Below are positions 1-9,012 of a stretch of DNA of 20,124 nucleotides, one piece after another. The DNA comes from a virus. Position 1 is the stretch's first letter. Each line of letters begins with the position of its first letter. The position numbers and the translations under genes are program-made. The stretch covers positions 1-20,124 of IMG/VR virus record IMGVR_UViG_3300025316_001046. One strand, written 5' to 3'. Under the pieces are notes generated by a model, which saw nothing but the letters and a program-made list of their open reading frames with translations, was not told where the DNA came from and did not search any database.

Positions 1-252
1 GCAACTGTAGCCGCTCCCGTCAATGCGGTGCCGGACGGCTTCGACGTAATAGACGCCGGAGAATTTCCGTCCCACCCCGCGCATTTCGATATTCTGTTTG
101 GCCTGCATGGACGGTAGGCCGATAGTCGTCGCCTCTGCCGTGACATGGCCGAGTTCCCCGGTGACGAACGCATGCTCAGCGGCAGGCTGGGTCTTCGCTG
201 TTCCCGCTGCTGGCGTGATCTTCCCCGCGCGTTGTCCTCCAGGTTGACTCAT
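1..252 (-). CDS. C-terminal piece of late control D-type tail hub protein (partial)
   Basis: This is the downstream part of a P2 gpD-like tail/baseplate hub protein and it runs off the left edge. Near the visible end it reads GLPSMQAKQNIEMRGVGRKF followed by SGVYYVEAVRHRIDGSGY, which matches the conserved C-terminal strand region of the late control D family (G-G-R-F-G-Y-V-H pattern). It is in the same frame as the upstream gene at 265-1140, separated only by a TAA stop and two codons. Two ATGs are possible (258 and 252). I chose 252 because the AAGGGG overlapping the upstream stop lies 8 bases before it, good spacing for reinitiation. The first 40 or so residues are a Gln/Ala/Thr-rich linker. 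Either a genuine second cistron or the severed end of a broken gene; see findings. Confidence 0.6.
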   Translation of the reverse strand, partial: MSQPGGQRAGKITPAAGTAKTQPAAEHAFVTGELGHVTAEATTIGLPSMQAKQNIEMRGVGRKFSGVYYVEAVRHRIDGSGYSC

Positions 253-264
253 GCTCATGTCCCC

Positions 265-1140
265 TTACCGGCGCTTCCCGGAATTCGCATCGATGACCAC
301 CGGTTTGGCTGGCGATCCCTGCGTCAGCGCGGATTTGTTCCCGAGCACCGGACGATCCGGGGTCGAGGCGTTATCCGCATGTACCGCTGTCGACGCTTTG
401 GCTTTCGGATCGACGCCGACCGCTTTCGCCGATTGCCCGCTGGCGGCATTCCCCTGTGTATTGGTCTGCGGACGAAATGACCGCAGTATCCCTGTGCGAC
501 TGGTGAAGTACTCCAACGCCAGCGCCGGGGGCTTCTCCAAGCCACGCGGATGGAAGTGCAGCTCCTCACCTTCGACATAGAACACATAGCCGGTCGTCCC
601 CTTGCCGTCCGACGCTCGCGCGGTCTTCGCCAGATGCGCCAGCCATTGGGCATCCGACAGTTTGCTTTGATGCAGTCGGGGGAGCCGGTCGATACTCGGC
701 GTGACCACCGGCGTCAGCCCATGCTCGTTGGCAATGGTCTCCGCGATGTCACTTGCTCGCATCCCGCCCGGCTTTTCCCACACCCGCTGCACCTGCTCGG
801 CGGACAACTTACAGCCTTTGTCATAGGCCTTGATGGTGATGGTCGGCGCTCCCGATTCCGGGAAGTCGTAGCCGATTTCCTTGATCACCGCCACCTTGGT
901 GGGCGATAAGTTGTCCGCATAGCCGAAGCGTGCACGGATTTCGTTCCCTTCCTGTAAGACCGGATCATCGATGAACTGCAGGTAGGGATCTGCCAGCGTC
1001 ACTTCCAGCAAATCCATTTCCTTCTCATGATCTTCATACGTGAAGGAAATCAGGCGATCCGTGATCTCCTTCGCGAGACGCTTTCCCGCGATCTCCAACA
1101 GCACACACGGCGCGTCAGCGCTCCGGTCAGGCATTGACAT
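265..1140 (-). CDS. Late control D-type tail hub protein, N-terminal part
   Basis: A 291-aa protein of the phage late control D family (P2 gpD; structurally like T4 gp27/VgrG hub). In contractile phages it forms the hub ring connecting tube and spike. The first 205 or so residues show the family pattern: LISFTYEDHEKEMDLLEVTL, then GNEIRARFGYAD, YDFPESGAPTITIKAYDKG, an ADIAETIANEHGL helix and HQSKLSDAQWLAHLA. The final 80 residues are a low-complexity Ala/Ser/Lys linker. The usual C-terminal strand domain is absent here and lies in the next ORF, beyond an in-frame TAA at 265-267. The start at 1140 is supported by GAGGG seven bases upstream, and the promoter-like element at 1141-1193 abuts the start codon. 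It is the only tail gene in view and is probably the first of a leftward tail operon. Confidence 0.75.
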   Translation of the reverse strand: MSMPDRSADAPCVLLEIAGKRLAKEITDRLISFTYEDHEKEMDLLEVTLADPYLQFIDDPVLQEGNEIRARFGYADNLSPTKVAVIKEIGYDFPESGAPTITIKAYDKGCKLSAEQVQRVWEKPGGMRASDIAETIANEHGLTPVVTPSIDRLPRLHQSKLSDAQWLAHLAKTARASDGKGTTGYVFYVEGEELHFHPRGLEKPPALALEYFTSRTGILRSFRPQTNTQGNAASGQSAKAVGVDPKAKASTAVHADNASTPDRPVLGNKSALTQGSPAKPVVIDANSGKRR

Positions 1141-1193
1141 TGACGGTCCCTCAATAAGTTACATAAACGGCAGCACGCCAAAGTGACGAGTCA
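1141..1193 (-). promoter_or_regulatory. Phage-specific promoter-like element, copy A (tail hub)
   Basis: Read on the minus strand it has TGACTCGTCACTTT, nine bases, CCGTTTATGTAACT, then TTATTGAGGGACCGTCA running straight into the tail-hub ATG. A -35-like CGTCAC (1183-1188) and a -10-like TATGTA (1160-1165) are separated by exactly 17 bp. It matches copy C at 50 of 53 positions, in inverted orientation, and shares its core with copy B. A start site about seven bases past the -10 would give a leader of only some 13 nt that still contains the GAGGG ribosome site. Promoter function is inferred from repetition, position and spacing. Confidence 0.7.
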
Positions 1194-1208
1194 AAAGGAA
1201 GAATTTTC

Positions 1209-1230
1209 GAAAAAAACCACGCGGTGTTTC
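1209..1230 (-). terminator. Possible intrinsic terminator after the primase gene
   Basis: On the minus strand, just past the primase stop (1236-1238), a short weak hairpin (CAC-CGC-GTG with flanking A-T pairs) is followed by a run of seven T (1210-1216). This would separate the replication operon from the tail-hub promoter at 1141-1193. The stem is short, so efficiency is doubtful. Confidence 0.3.
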
Positions 1231-1235
1231 GACAC

Positions 1236-4200
1236 TCAGGCGTCGAATAGCTCATGACCGCTGCCATAGCGGTCCAGCAGTGCCTCGAGTTTTCGCGCGT
1301 CAACCCGCCAGGCCCATTCGGGACGTGCCGTGCGCCCACCGCCGGGGATGCGCACGCGGCGGATCATCGACGCGTTGGCGGTATCCTCAGCGAGTAACAT
1401 GCCCTCTTCCGTGAGCTGCTTGCCGATGGCGGTCGTGCTGAAATAGAGTGGCTCGTCTTCTCCACGTTTATAGGCGTCACGCACCGCGCCCATGGCAAGG
1501 CGGGTGAGCAGATAAATCACCGTGCGATCCTTCGCGTAGTAGCCGATGATGGGGATGCCGTGCTCTTTGTGATCCTCGATGTAATGGTCCTTGATGCGCA
1601 CTCGATCCGCCGTCAATAATTGCGCCAGCGTGGTCAGGAAGCTTTCGCCGGGCCGCGCGTCATTCACCGACGCGATCATGCGACGCAGGATGTCCCGCAA
1701 CACGCCGGTATGCTCCACCAGTAAGTCCTGTCCGGTAATGGCCACCGGGTCACAGCCGATGGCGTAGGCAAAGTCGAGAAACGCCTCCATGCCAATGAGG
1801 GAGAGCGCGGCGTTGGAAGCCAGGCGCCGGCTATTATCCGACTGCAGCCCTTCCGCGCGCATAAAGCCCATGAAGTCCTTTTCCGCGCTGCGCAACCGCC
1901 CATGCCAGTAGGCGGGATCTTGCCGCTGCCACCAGGCGATAAAGGCGGCGGGCACTTTCCGGTAGTCCTGATGCCGTTGCAAGCAGGCCAGGTACTGTGG
2001 GTGCGTTTGCGGATCGCTCTCGAATTCGACCACCAACGAACGCGCCAGTGCCGCCGTTTCGTTAAAGGGAAGATCTTCCCCGGTGATGAGCAGCATCGCT
2101 TGAATCACCGCGCCGGAGATGACCTTGGCGCCGGGCGTCGCGCGTTTGCGCGCCTGCAAGTCGGCATAGTCCGTCAATAAGCGCAGCGCATTCGTCCATT
2201 GCATGTGGCCGATTTTCTGACGCTTGAAGTCATCGATCAGCCACAGCCCCCCGCGACAGCGCGCGGCTTCCTGTCGGTTGATCTCCGGTGTCGAGCCCCA
2301 GCCCGCCAGCTTATCCTTGGTCGTAAAATCGCCCCACAGACACTGCGCAAAGCGGGCGGTTTCCGTTTTTCCCTTGCCGGACGACCCGGCGATGAAGAGG
2401 ATGAACGGCGAATATTCCTTGACGAAATCGTGGCTGAACAGGATCGGGCCCAAAAACGCTTGCGCCAGAATCGGCAGCGTGACCGCATAGGGTTGCAGCC
2501 GCAGGAAATCCGTCAGCAGGTGTTGCACCAGGTCACGCACCTCCTCCGTGGGCGCCGCCAGCAAGTCGAGATTGCGCGCCTTGTTATAGTCGGCATGCAC
2601 ATCCACGCTGGCGTGCGTGCTTTCGGTGGCGACGATCTCCCCGTTGCGGATGACGACCGACGGCGTGACGAATCCCGCACTCGGATGCTGACCGAAAATG
2701 GTATAGACCAGCTCTTCAGTGGCTTCCGTTGACACCTGGGTGGTGATGAGACGAATGTCATCGAGATTGCGTGTCGAGAACACCGCGCGCTGTCGCGCTA
2801 CGGAGGTAATTTTTCGAGCGAGGTCGGCATTCGACCCCCAATCCGCTCCGCTGATCTGAAACGGTTTTCGCCAGGTGGGGCCGATGATCTCCCCATGCAT
2901 CGCATTGTCGGCAATCGTCGAGCCATCCTCATGGATATCGCCGTCATCGGAGAGCACTTCACGGTCGATCTTGATGTGAAAATTCGTCAGTAACTCCGGC
3001 GGCGAGACCATCGGGCCTTGCGGCGTCTCCCGCACCGTTTCACGCACGATGCCTTGATCGACCAGGTAGTAGCGCAGGCGTCCGGTGGTGAAGACGGGCC
3101 CGCCCCGTTCCTCGTTGGCGTGTTGGGCCTGCGACTCACGACTGGCCGCCTGTCTCGCCTGCTGACAGTCTTTCAAGCGCCCGCGCAATGCCACCAATCG
3201 ATAGGCGTTCCCCAGACGCTCTTGCAACGCTTTGAGCAAGCGGTCATGCTCCAGGTTCGGTTGCCGCGCGATATGCCCCAGGATATCGTCGATGAGCGTG
3301 ATGCGCTCAGTGGAGGGCGCATCGGCGGGAAAGGCATCAATCGCATACTCGACGCTGCTTTTCGCGGCTTGCACCACACATTGAAATTCCCCAACACTAT
3401 GGCCATGCACGAAGAAGCTGCAGATGTCGACCTTGGCGATGTCCAATAGTTGAAGCGCCGCCACCCGCTCGCTCTCGGGACGATCCGCGAGGTGGCTCTG
3501 CACGGAGCGCTGCCCGGCGGCGCCGGTGATCCCAAAGCGGTCACGCAGTGCGACGCGCGCCTCCTCCTGCGCGGGATCGAGCGGCAATTGCGCGATGCGG
3601 CAGGTGATGTCCGCACTCTCCAGGTGTTGGGCCGTGGTCAGTGCCCCGAGCCATCCCGCTTCCGACACCTCGTTATCCTGGCAAATCACCACTTCCTTCA
3701 CGCCGCGCAGCTTGGGCAGCACGCGTTGCCAATCGTCCTGACGGATACGCGTCGTCACCGGACTGACGCAGGGAAAGCCTTTTGCGATCAGCGTGATGCA
3801 ATCCGTAATCCCCTCGGTAATGATGACTTGACGCGGGCGACTGAGCAGACAGTCCTCGTTGAAGAGCTGCGTGTTTTCGATCCCTTCCGCCACCCAGGGA
3901 CGCTTGTCCGGGTCATAGGTCAGCAATTTCTTATACTTGCCGCTCTCCCATTTGTCGTCGGGCGTTCGCGGGCATTTACGCCCGATGAAGTAGGTGACCT
4001 GCCCCCGGCTGCGGTACGGAAACATCACCCGCTGGTTGAAGAACGGCAGCACCTTAGCTTCATCGCCGGTTTCATTGGGGCGGAAGAGTCCGCTGGACAG
4101 CAGTTCCTCGGTGGAAAAGCCTAGCGCATACAGGTGATCACGCAGCCCCTGAATATCCGCGAATCCGATGGTATGCGCCTTCAGCGTCTCGTCGGTAAAG

Positions 4201-4697
4201 GCATACTGCAGGCGCAGCCAGGCCTTCACCTCGTCGTTCGCCATCAGCCGCACGTGATACCACTCGGCGGCGGCGGTCAACACCGCTCGCGCACGCTGGA
4301 GGGTCACTTCCCGACGCTCGATCTCGGCGATGTCCGCCTCCGAGAGTCCCAGGTGAGCCAGCTTGGGCAGTCCGGCTTTCTCGGCCAGCCAATCGCGCGC
4401 GTCGCGGTGAGACTCGGTCATTACTCCGGCGATGCCCATCGTCACGATCCCATGCCGCGCGAACTCCACCAGGTGCAGCACGTCGCCGCTGATGCCACAT
4501 CCCCAGCAGCGCCAGAGTTGCTTCTCCACTTCCACGTGTAGCGATTTTCCGCTGGTGGAGGGATGTCCCGGACAGTCGATGTGGATGACGGTGCCGTGAT
4601 CCTCGGTAATGCGCGCCCCGAGCAGTTCTCGGGCCACGTCGCCGATGTTCACCGAAGTGATTTGGCGATAATATTCTTTGATGTCATGCGATTGCAT
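1236..4697 (-). CDS. Phage DnaG-type primase fused to AAA+ helicase
   Basis: A 1153-aa replication protein. The N-terminus is a CHC2-type zinc-binding primase domain, with C42, H45, C64 and C67 in CPGHPSTSGK and WRCWGCGISGDVLHLVEFA. A TOPRIM catalytic core follows, with the acidic residue in VIITEGITD (about 295) and the second acidic patch in VVICQDNE (about 341). The C-terminal half is a P-loop ATPase with Walker A AGSSGKGKT (about 770-778), Walker B GLWLIDDF (about 817-824) and a sensor-like LLITGEDLP. The last 100 residues look like a winged-helix end. Such fusions lay primers and unwind DNA at phage forks (compare T7 gp4 or P4 alpha in logic, not in close sequence). The start at 4697 is preferred over an upstream ATG because AAAGGAG lies six bases before it. 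It overlaps the preceding gene by 14 bases and is the last gene of the operon. Confidence 0.9.
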   Translation of the reverse strand: MQSHDIKEYYRQITSVNIGDVARELLGARITEDHGTVIHIDCPGHPSTSGKSLHVEVEKQLWRCWGCGISGDVLHLVEFARHGIVTMGIAGVMTESHRDARDWLAEKAGLPKLAHLGLSEADIAEIERREVTLQRARAVLTAAAEWYHVRLMANDEVKAWLRLQYAFTDETLKAHTIGFADIQGLRDHLYALGFSTEELLSSGLFRPNETGDEAKVLPFFNQRVMFPYRSRGQVTYFIGRKCPRTPDDKWESGKYKKLLTYDPDKRPWVAEGIENTQLFNEDCLLSRPRQVIITEGITDCITLIAKGFPCVSPVTTRIRQDDWQRVLPKLRGVKEVVICQDNEVSEAGWLGALTTAQHLESADITCRIAQLPLDPAQEEARVALRDRFGITGAAGQRSVQSHLADRPESERVAALQLLDIAKVDICSFFVHGHSVGEFQCVVQAAKSSVEYAIDAFPADAPSTERITLIDDILGHIARQPNLEHDRLLKALQERLGNAYRLVALRGRLKDCQQARQAASRESQAQHANEERGGPVFTTGRLRYYLVDQGIVRETVRETPQGPMVSPPELLTNFHIKIDREVLSDDGDIHEDGSTIADNAMHGEIIGPTWRKPFQISGADWGSNADLARKITSVARQRAVFSTRNLDDIRLITTQVSTEATEELVYTIFGQHPSAGFVTPSVVIRNGEIVATESTHASVDVHADYNKARNLDLLAAPTEEVRDLVQHLLTDFLRLQPYAVTLPILAQAFLGPILFSHDFVKEYSPFILFIAGSSGKGKTETARFAQCLWGDFTTKDKLAGWGSTPEINRQEAARCRGGLWLIDDFKRQKIGHMQWTNALRLLTDYADLQARKRATPGAKVISGAVIQAMLLITGEDLPFNETAALARSLVVEFESDPQTHPQYLACLQRHQDYRKVPAAFIAWWQRQDPAYWHGRLRSAEKDFMGFMRAEGLQSDNSRRLASNAALSLIGMEAFLDFAYAIGCDPVAITGQDLLVEHTGVLRDILRRMIASVNDARPGESFLTTLAQLLTADRVRIKDHYIEDHKEHGIPIIGYYAKDRTVIYLLTRLAMGAVRDAYKRGEDEPLYFSTTAIGKQLTEEGMLLAEDTANASMIRRVRIPGGGRTARPEWAWRVDARKLEALLDRYGSGHELFDA

Positions 4698-5088
4698 GGG
4701 CGGCTCCTTTGCGTAATGATCGAGTGGTAGATGTTTTCTTCGGCGACCGGTCAAGCAGCGCCGTCACCGATGGCGCCACCACGGGCGGCGGCCAGGGCAC
4801 TGCCGCCTGGGTATGGCGACCGTTATAGAGGGCCAGTTGTGATTGACTGATCGGAATGATTTCAAGGCGCACCGGTGACTGGCCATGCACGCCTGTCAGG
4901 TAGGTGGCGAGCCCGGCGAACGCCGCCAAACGCGGATGCGCGCGGCAGGTGTCACGGATGGCGGTTTCCGCCACGGCGTGCGTGGGATACGGCCCGGCGA
5001 GGAGATCGATGCCCGCCTCGATGACTACGTGTCCGCGTTCCCGGATGTCATGATCGACGATAAACGCCAGATAAAATACCGTGGTCAT
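4684..5088 (-). CDS. Uncharacterised phage protein (134 aa)
   Basis: Not recognised. It begins MTTVFYLAFIVDHDIRERGH and has a mixed alpha/beta look, with a Pro/Ser/Thr-rich basic C-terminal tail (SPKKTSTTRSLRKGAAHAIA). No membrane segment or catalytic motif is evident. It is accepted as real because it is tightly packed: its ATG overlaps the helicase stop in an ATGA arrangement, and its end overlaps the primase start by 14 bases. That points to translational coupling between helicase and primase-helicase, so a replication accessory role is plausible but unproven. The C-terminal part shares bases with the primase ribosome binding site. Confidence 0.65.
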   Translation of the reverse strand: MTTVFYLAFIVDHDIRERGHVVIEAGIDLLAGPYPTHAVAETAIRDTCRAHPRLAAFAGLATYLTGVHGQSPVRLEIIPISQSQLALYNGRHTQAAVPWPPPVVAPSVTALLDRSPKKTSTTRSLRKGAAHAIA

Positions 5089-7322
5089 ACGACGCCTCCC
5101 TTCATCACGTCCGCCGGATCGACCAGCGCAAGAAACGTCCGGCGCGCATCCACGTCACGCCGGTCAATCGCCCGCCGGATGCCGACGGCGTCGCCCAGCA
5201 CAATGGCCGACCGCTGTGCACGCGTGACGGCGGTGTAGAGCAGATTGCGGTTGAGCATGAACGCCTGGGTGCGATGCACCACGGCGATGATGACCGGGAA
5301 CTCCGATCCCTGGCTTTTATGCACGGTCGAGGCATAGGCCAGCATCAAATCATCAGCCTCCTCCGCTTGCCGGGCGATATGCACCTGTCGCCCATCGAAA
5401 TCCAACACCAGCACTTCGACCGGGCGTTTCGTTTTTTCATCTTCCTCCTGTACGATGTCACGCACCACGCCGATGGCACCATTCATCAGCTCGAGGCCAT
5501 AGTTGTTGCGCACCTGCATGACTTTGTCGCCGATGAAGAATTCGGGACGCCGATGCTCCGGGACGGGTGGCACTTGCACGCCGAAGCGTTGCGCCTGCAC
5601 CAGGCGCTGGAGCAGGATATTGAGGGCGCGCGTACCGAGCGGCCCTTTATTGGTGGGCGTCAGCACCTGGAGATCGCGCACCGGGTCCAACCCCAGGCGC
5701 GGCACCACATCGCGCACGATGTGCTCGAGGGCGTCCAATACCGCCTGTTCTCCCCGGCAATCATCGATGAGATACCAGGGACGCAGCACGCCGTTCTCCC
5801 CCTCGGCGGTGTCCCGCACGTCGCCACGCAGGATGGCGGTACAATTCTCTTTCAGGATGCCGGCTTGCCGCACCACCTGATCCAACACGGTGATGGGGAG
5901 CATCCGGCGCGCGAGGAGATCACGCAGCACGTTCCCCGGGCCAACCGGCGGCAACTGATTCGGGTCGCCCACCAGGATAAGACGCGTCGTGTCGAAATCA
6001 ATGGCATCCAGTAAGCGCCACATCAAATGGACGTCGGCCATGCTGACTTCATCAATGATGACCACCTGCTCCGTGATCGGATTGTCATGGCTCCGTCCCC
6101 AGGTGACGGTGTTGTACTCCAGCAAGCGATGGATCGTTTTCGCTTCGACCCCACACAAGGTTTCCAACCGTTTAGCGGCCTTCCCCGTGGGCGCCGCCAG
6201 CGCCACCGCCTCTTCGCCAACGAGTCGCACGAAGGCACGGTAAATCGCCGCGATGGTGAAGGACTTGCCCGACCCCGCCGCGCCGGCGATAAGCGAAAGC
6301 ACATGTTGAATCACCATCAATGCCGCCTGTCGCTGACTGGGATTCAACTCAGCCGCTTCCTCATCGAGCAACTCGAGCCAGCACTCCGGCGGTTCCTGCT
6401 GTATGCCGCCATGCATGACGACCGAACGCAGGATATCCCACTCCCGCTGGGCGAGCGCGGGCAGCGCGATGACCAGGCGACCACCGCCGTCATAGCGGAA
6501 GAGCCGCCCCGCCGCGACTTCCCGGTCCAGCAGTTCCGCGATGAGCCGATGGGCATGGAGTGAATCCAGGCACAGCAGCTTGAACGCCTCCTGTTCCACG
6601 GCCTGCTCTTCTTGCCAGCAATGGCCGTCGTGTTCGGCTTTCAGCAGCAGGTGCCGAAACGCGGCGGCGATGCGCTCGGGGTGCTCTTTCTCGACACCGA
6701 GTTTTTGCGCGATCTCGTCGACGCGGCTAAAGCCAAAACCGGGCAGGATTCGGCACAGTTCATACGGGTTATCCGTGAGCAGGGCTTTGGCGTTGTGCCC
6801 CAGGTGCTCCACCATCCGGGTGATCTGCCGGTGGGTCAGCCCGAAGCTCCCGAGCCAACTACTCAACGCGTTCACTTCCGCACGCTTGAGCCATTCCGTG
6901 CGCAGGGTGTTCAACGTCTCTTTTGAGAGACGGGCGACCTGGGCGACTTTCTGTGGTTCTTCGCGAATGACGAAATCGAACGTATCGCCAAAGGCGTCGG
7001 CGATTTTGCGCGCCTTGGCCTCGCCGATTTGAAAGAAGGCTGGTTCACTCGCCAGGTAGTGCGCCAGGCCCTCGGCGTCAATCGGCAATTCCTGTTTCAG
7101 CCCGCTGGCCGCGAATTGCCGCCCATACTGCGGGTGGGTGGCCCAATGGCCGACCAGGGAAATGTCATCTCCTTCCGCGACCATGAACTTGCCGTTGAAG
7201 CGCACCTGGCCTTCGCCGGCATGCTTCAACACCCCGGCGGTAAATGCCGGCGATTGATAAAACAAGTGGACGACGTGTCCACGTAAGGTCATCTCTTCCG
7301 TTGCGGGCGCCAAACTTGGCAT
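5085..7322 (-). CDS. RecD2-like SF1B DNA helicase
   Basis: A 745-aa 5'-3' helicase of the RecD2/TraA superfamily 1B type, with a length typical for RecD2. The N-terminal region contains helix-hairpin-helix-like segments (FFQIGEAKARKIADAFG near 96-112 and ILPGFGFSRVDEIAQKLG near 192-209). The motor has Walker A GAAGSGKS (347-354), the APTGKAAKRL motif (377-386), Walker B VIIDEVSM (421-428), GDPNQLPPVGPG (452-463) and the C-terminal STVHKSQGSEFP and YTAVTRAQ motifs (about 665-703). It acts on DNA ends and forks. In this operon it probably supports replication or recombination with the neighbouring nucleases and Sak4-like protein. The start follows GGGAGG, with one base between it and the previous stop. 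Its stop overlaps the next ATG by four bases. Confidence 0.92.
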   Translation of the reverse strand: MPSLAPATEEMTLRGHVVHLFYQSPAFTAGVLKHAGEGQVRFNGKFMVAEGDDISLVGHWATHPQYGRQFAASGLKQELPIDAEGLAHYLASEPAFFQIGEAKARKIADAFGDTFDFVIREEPQKVAQVARLSKETLNTLRTEWLKRAEVNALSSWLGSFGLTHRQITRMVEHLGHNAKALLTDNPYELCRILPGFGFSRVDEIAQKLGVEKEHPERIAAAFRHLLLKAEHDGHCWQEEQAVEQEAFKLLCLDSLHAHRLIAELLDREVAAGRLFRYDGGGRLVIALPALAQREWDILRSVVMHGGIQQEPPECWLELLDEEAAELNPSQRQAALMVIQHVLSLIAGAAGSGKSFTIAAIYRAFVRLVGEEAVALAAPTGKAAKRLETLCGVEAKTIHRLLEYNTVTWGRSHDNPITEQVVIIDEVSMADVHLMWRLLDAIDFDTTRLILVGDPNQLPPVGPGNVLRDLLARRMLPITVLDQVVRQAGILKENCTAILRGDVRDTAEGENGVLRPWYLIDDCRGEQAVLDALEHIVRDVVPRLGLDPVRDLQVLTPTNKGPLGTRALNILLQRLVQAQRFGVQVPPVPEHRRPEFFIGDKVMQVRNNYGLELMNGAIGVVRDIVQEEDEKTKRPVEVLVLDFDGRQVHIARQAEEADDLMLAYASTVHKSQGSEFPVIIAVVHRTQAFMLNRNLLYTAVTRAQRSAIVLGDAVGIRRAIDRRDVDARRTFLALVDPADVMKGGVV

Positions 7323-7323
7323 G

Positions 7324-7779
7324 CTACCTCCCGTTCTGCTGCTGCGCGTGCCAGTGCAGCAGCAGCGCTTCCACCAGCGCGATGGCGCTGGGACGATCCG
7401 AGGCGAAGAGCACCGGAATGCCGTAACGCGTCATCAGCGCCGCCGTCAGTCCCAGCACCGACTGCGGATGCGCTCGTGACGCATAGCGTCCCTGCAGCAC
7501 ATCGTCCAACGTCGCCTCCACGACGATCCAGGCGCGCGGATAAGCGCGGAGCAGACTCAATTCACGCGCGAAACGCTCCTGGGCATGAATCACCGTTTGC
7601 ACGTAGTCGTCGAGCGATTTTCTCTCGATGGCGATCTGCGTTTCGAAGCCTTGCAGCGAATAGTCCCCCGCGGGGAGCGCCGCCTGGACGACACCCCCCA
7701 CGCGTTCTGCATTGAACGTCCAGGGACGCTGCTCCCTCGAGTCGACCACAATGATCGGCTTAGAAGCGCGAGAGTCCAC
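7324..7779 (-). CDS. ERCC4-domain nuclease
   Basis: A 151-aa compact nuclease with the XPF/ERCC4 active-site layout: IIVVDSREQRPW (D13), LPAGDYSLQG (D39) and IAIERKSLDD (E52-R53-K54), followed by a helical VIHAQERFARELSLLRAY. The family cuts branched or flapped DNA. No helix-hairpin-helix tail or helicase domain is attached, as is common for stand-alone phage versions. I chose the GTG at 7779 because GGAGG lies five bases upstream and it leaves only a 20-base overlap with the DUF669 gene. An upstream ATG at 7857 would overlap by almost 100 bases and add a poorly structured basic leader. The stop is one base from the RecD2-like start, so expression is operonic. Likely role: trimming recombination or replication intermediates. 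Confidence 0.88.
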   Translation of the reverse strand: MDSRASKPIIVVDSREQRPWTFNAERVGGVVQAALPAGDYSLQGFETQIAIERKSLDDYVQTVIHAQERFARELSLLRAYPRAWIVVEATLDDVLQGRYASRAHPQSVLGLTAALMTRYGIPVLFASDRPSAIALVEALLLHWHAQQQNGR

Positions 7780-8272
7780 GGCTCCCTCCTGACTTGGCGG
7801 ACGTAGGCGATGATGGCGGTAGTGTCGCCTCGGACCCGCCGCCCTCGGTGCGCTCAACGCGTTTGTTGAGGTAGACGTTCGTGAAAGCCTGATCGCCCGT
7901 GCCCTTCACGGAGACGGTCACATCGAGCAGCACGCCGAGGAGCGGCTCCAGTTGCAGCGGCAGGTCGGACAGCTTCCGCAACGTGACACCGGCGGTCTGC
8001 AAGTCGGCTTTCAGCCAGCGCAGGTTATCCGGCGTTTCCACCATGTTGTTGCGGAACAAGCGTCGGCCCTTCAACTCGCCGACGGCAATCACCAGTTCCC
8101 ATTTCAGCAGCAGGCGGCGGCTGGTTTTCGCGCGGTCGAGATAGGCGCGGTCGACGAACGCCTGATAATGACCCGGCGGGACATCGTCGAGTTCTTTGCG
8201 CTCAGCCGGTTCCACCTCGGTGTAGACCTCATCCAGTTGGGCGAGGTCAGCGGTGTAATCTGGGGTACTCAT
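7760..8272 (-). CDS. DUF669-type ssDNA-binding-like phage protein
   Basis: A 170-aa protein with the typical DUF669 pattern: VPPGHYQAFVDRAYLDRAKT, RRLLLKWELVI, LKGRRLFRNNMVETPDNLRW and VYLNKRV. Members are widespread beside phage RecA-fold annealing ATPases and have been proposed to act as ssDNA-binding partners. The last 30 residues are a flexible Gly/Ser/Pro tail ending in a basic GLSRF, unlike the acidic tip of cellular SSB. GGAG lies eight bases before the ATG. It follows the Sak4-like gene with a short gap and overlaps the ERCC4 nuclease start. The pairing with a Sak4-like ATPase supports a recombination/replication role. The family call comes from recalled sequence pattern, not a search. 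Confidence 0.8.
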   Translation of the reverse strand: MSTPDYTADLAQLDEVYTEVEPAERKELDDVPPGHYQAFVDRAYLDRAKTSRRLLLKWELVIAVGELKGRRLFRNNMVETPDNLRWLKADLQTAGVTLRKLSDLPLQLEPLLGVLLDVTVSVKGTGDQAFTNVYLNKRVERTEGGGSEATLPPSSPTSAKSGGSRGLSRF

Positions 8273-8301
8273 GGGTTGTTCTCCTTGTCATGGGTCATCG
8301 G

Positions 8302-9012
8302 TTATTGGTCGCGAAACGGGTCGTTGGTGAAGGCCTCGATGAAGACCTGGTAGTCGAGCGGGAGTGTGTCCGGTAAGCGACCGGTGCGGTCACCCGCTTC
8401 ATAGGTGGTTGTCGGCTTCGTGCGGATCACACGGCGATATTGCGTATCGCCGTGTTCGTCGCGCATCGGCTCAAGGTCGAGATACAAAATCAGGTCGACC
8501 AAACCGAGCACGATTTTGCGGGCTTTCTCCGGCAACGTCGGCACGGTGCGGATGAGAGTGCCGGTTCGGGTTTCCACCGATTCCTGTTTAGCGTGCGAGA
8601 CGATGTAGAGCCCGTAGGGCAGCAGCGACAGCTTGGTCAGGACGCGGGTGAATTCATTGGCGATCATCCCGTAGGCTCGTCCGTATGGCGCCTCACTCTC
8701 GTGTGTGATGCTAAGCTGCCGACAGACATACTCCACGCAATAGCGATAGGCATTATCGATGGTATCGATGATGACGGTGCGGAACGGATGCTCACCTTTG
8801 GCGATTTCGGCGCAGGCGTTCAGTAAATCATCCCAGGAGGCGATGGGCACTTGGTAGGTGTCGAGATGGTTGAGCCCGGCCTCAGTGGCCAGGAACAGCG
8901 CGCCGTCGGCGTGCGAGCACCAGGTACTCTTCCCAAGCTTCGGCTGGGAATACAGCAAGACGCTGATATCCGCCATGTCCGTTTTTGGGGGTGTCTTCGC
9001 GGTTGGCAACAT
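8302..9012 (-). CDS. Sak4-like RecA-fold ATPase (single-strand annealing/recombinase)
   Basis: A 236-aa single-domain P-loop ATPase. It has Walker A YSQPKLGKSTW (22-30 core), an early acidic strand LFLATEAGL, Walker B RTVIIDTID (about 78-86) and a sensor-like LYIVSHAKQE (about 136-143). This compact RecA-core layout matches phage Sak4-type proteins, which promote strand annealing together with a phage SSB. The next gene is DUF669, the usual companion. I chose the ATG at 9012 because AGGAG lies just upstream. A longer start at 9081 would run into the end of the HNH gene (stop at 9032) and encode a featureless leader. Expected role: homology-directed repair and recombination of phage DNA. Confidence 0.85.
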   Translation of the reverse strand: MLPTAKTPPKTDMADISVLLYSQPKLGKSTWCSHADGALFLATEAGLNHLDTYQVPIASWDDLLNACAEIAKGEHPFRTVIIDTIDNAYRYCVEYVCRQLSITHESEAPYGRAYGMIANEFTRVLTKLSLLPYGLYIVSHAKQESVETRTGTLIRTVPTLPEKARKIVLGLVDLILYLDLEPMRDEHGDTQYRRVIRTKPTTTYEAGDRTGRLPDTLPLDYQVFIEAFTNDPFRDQ

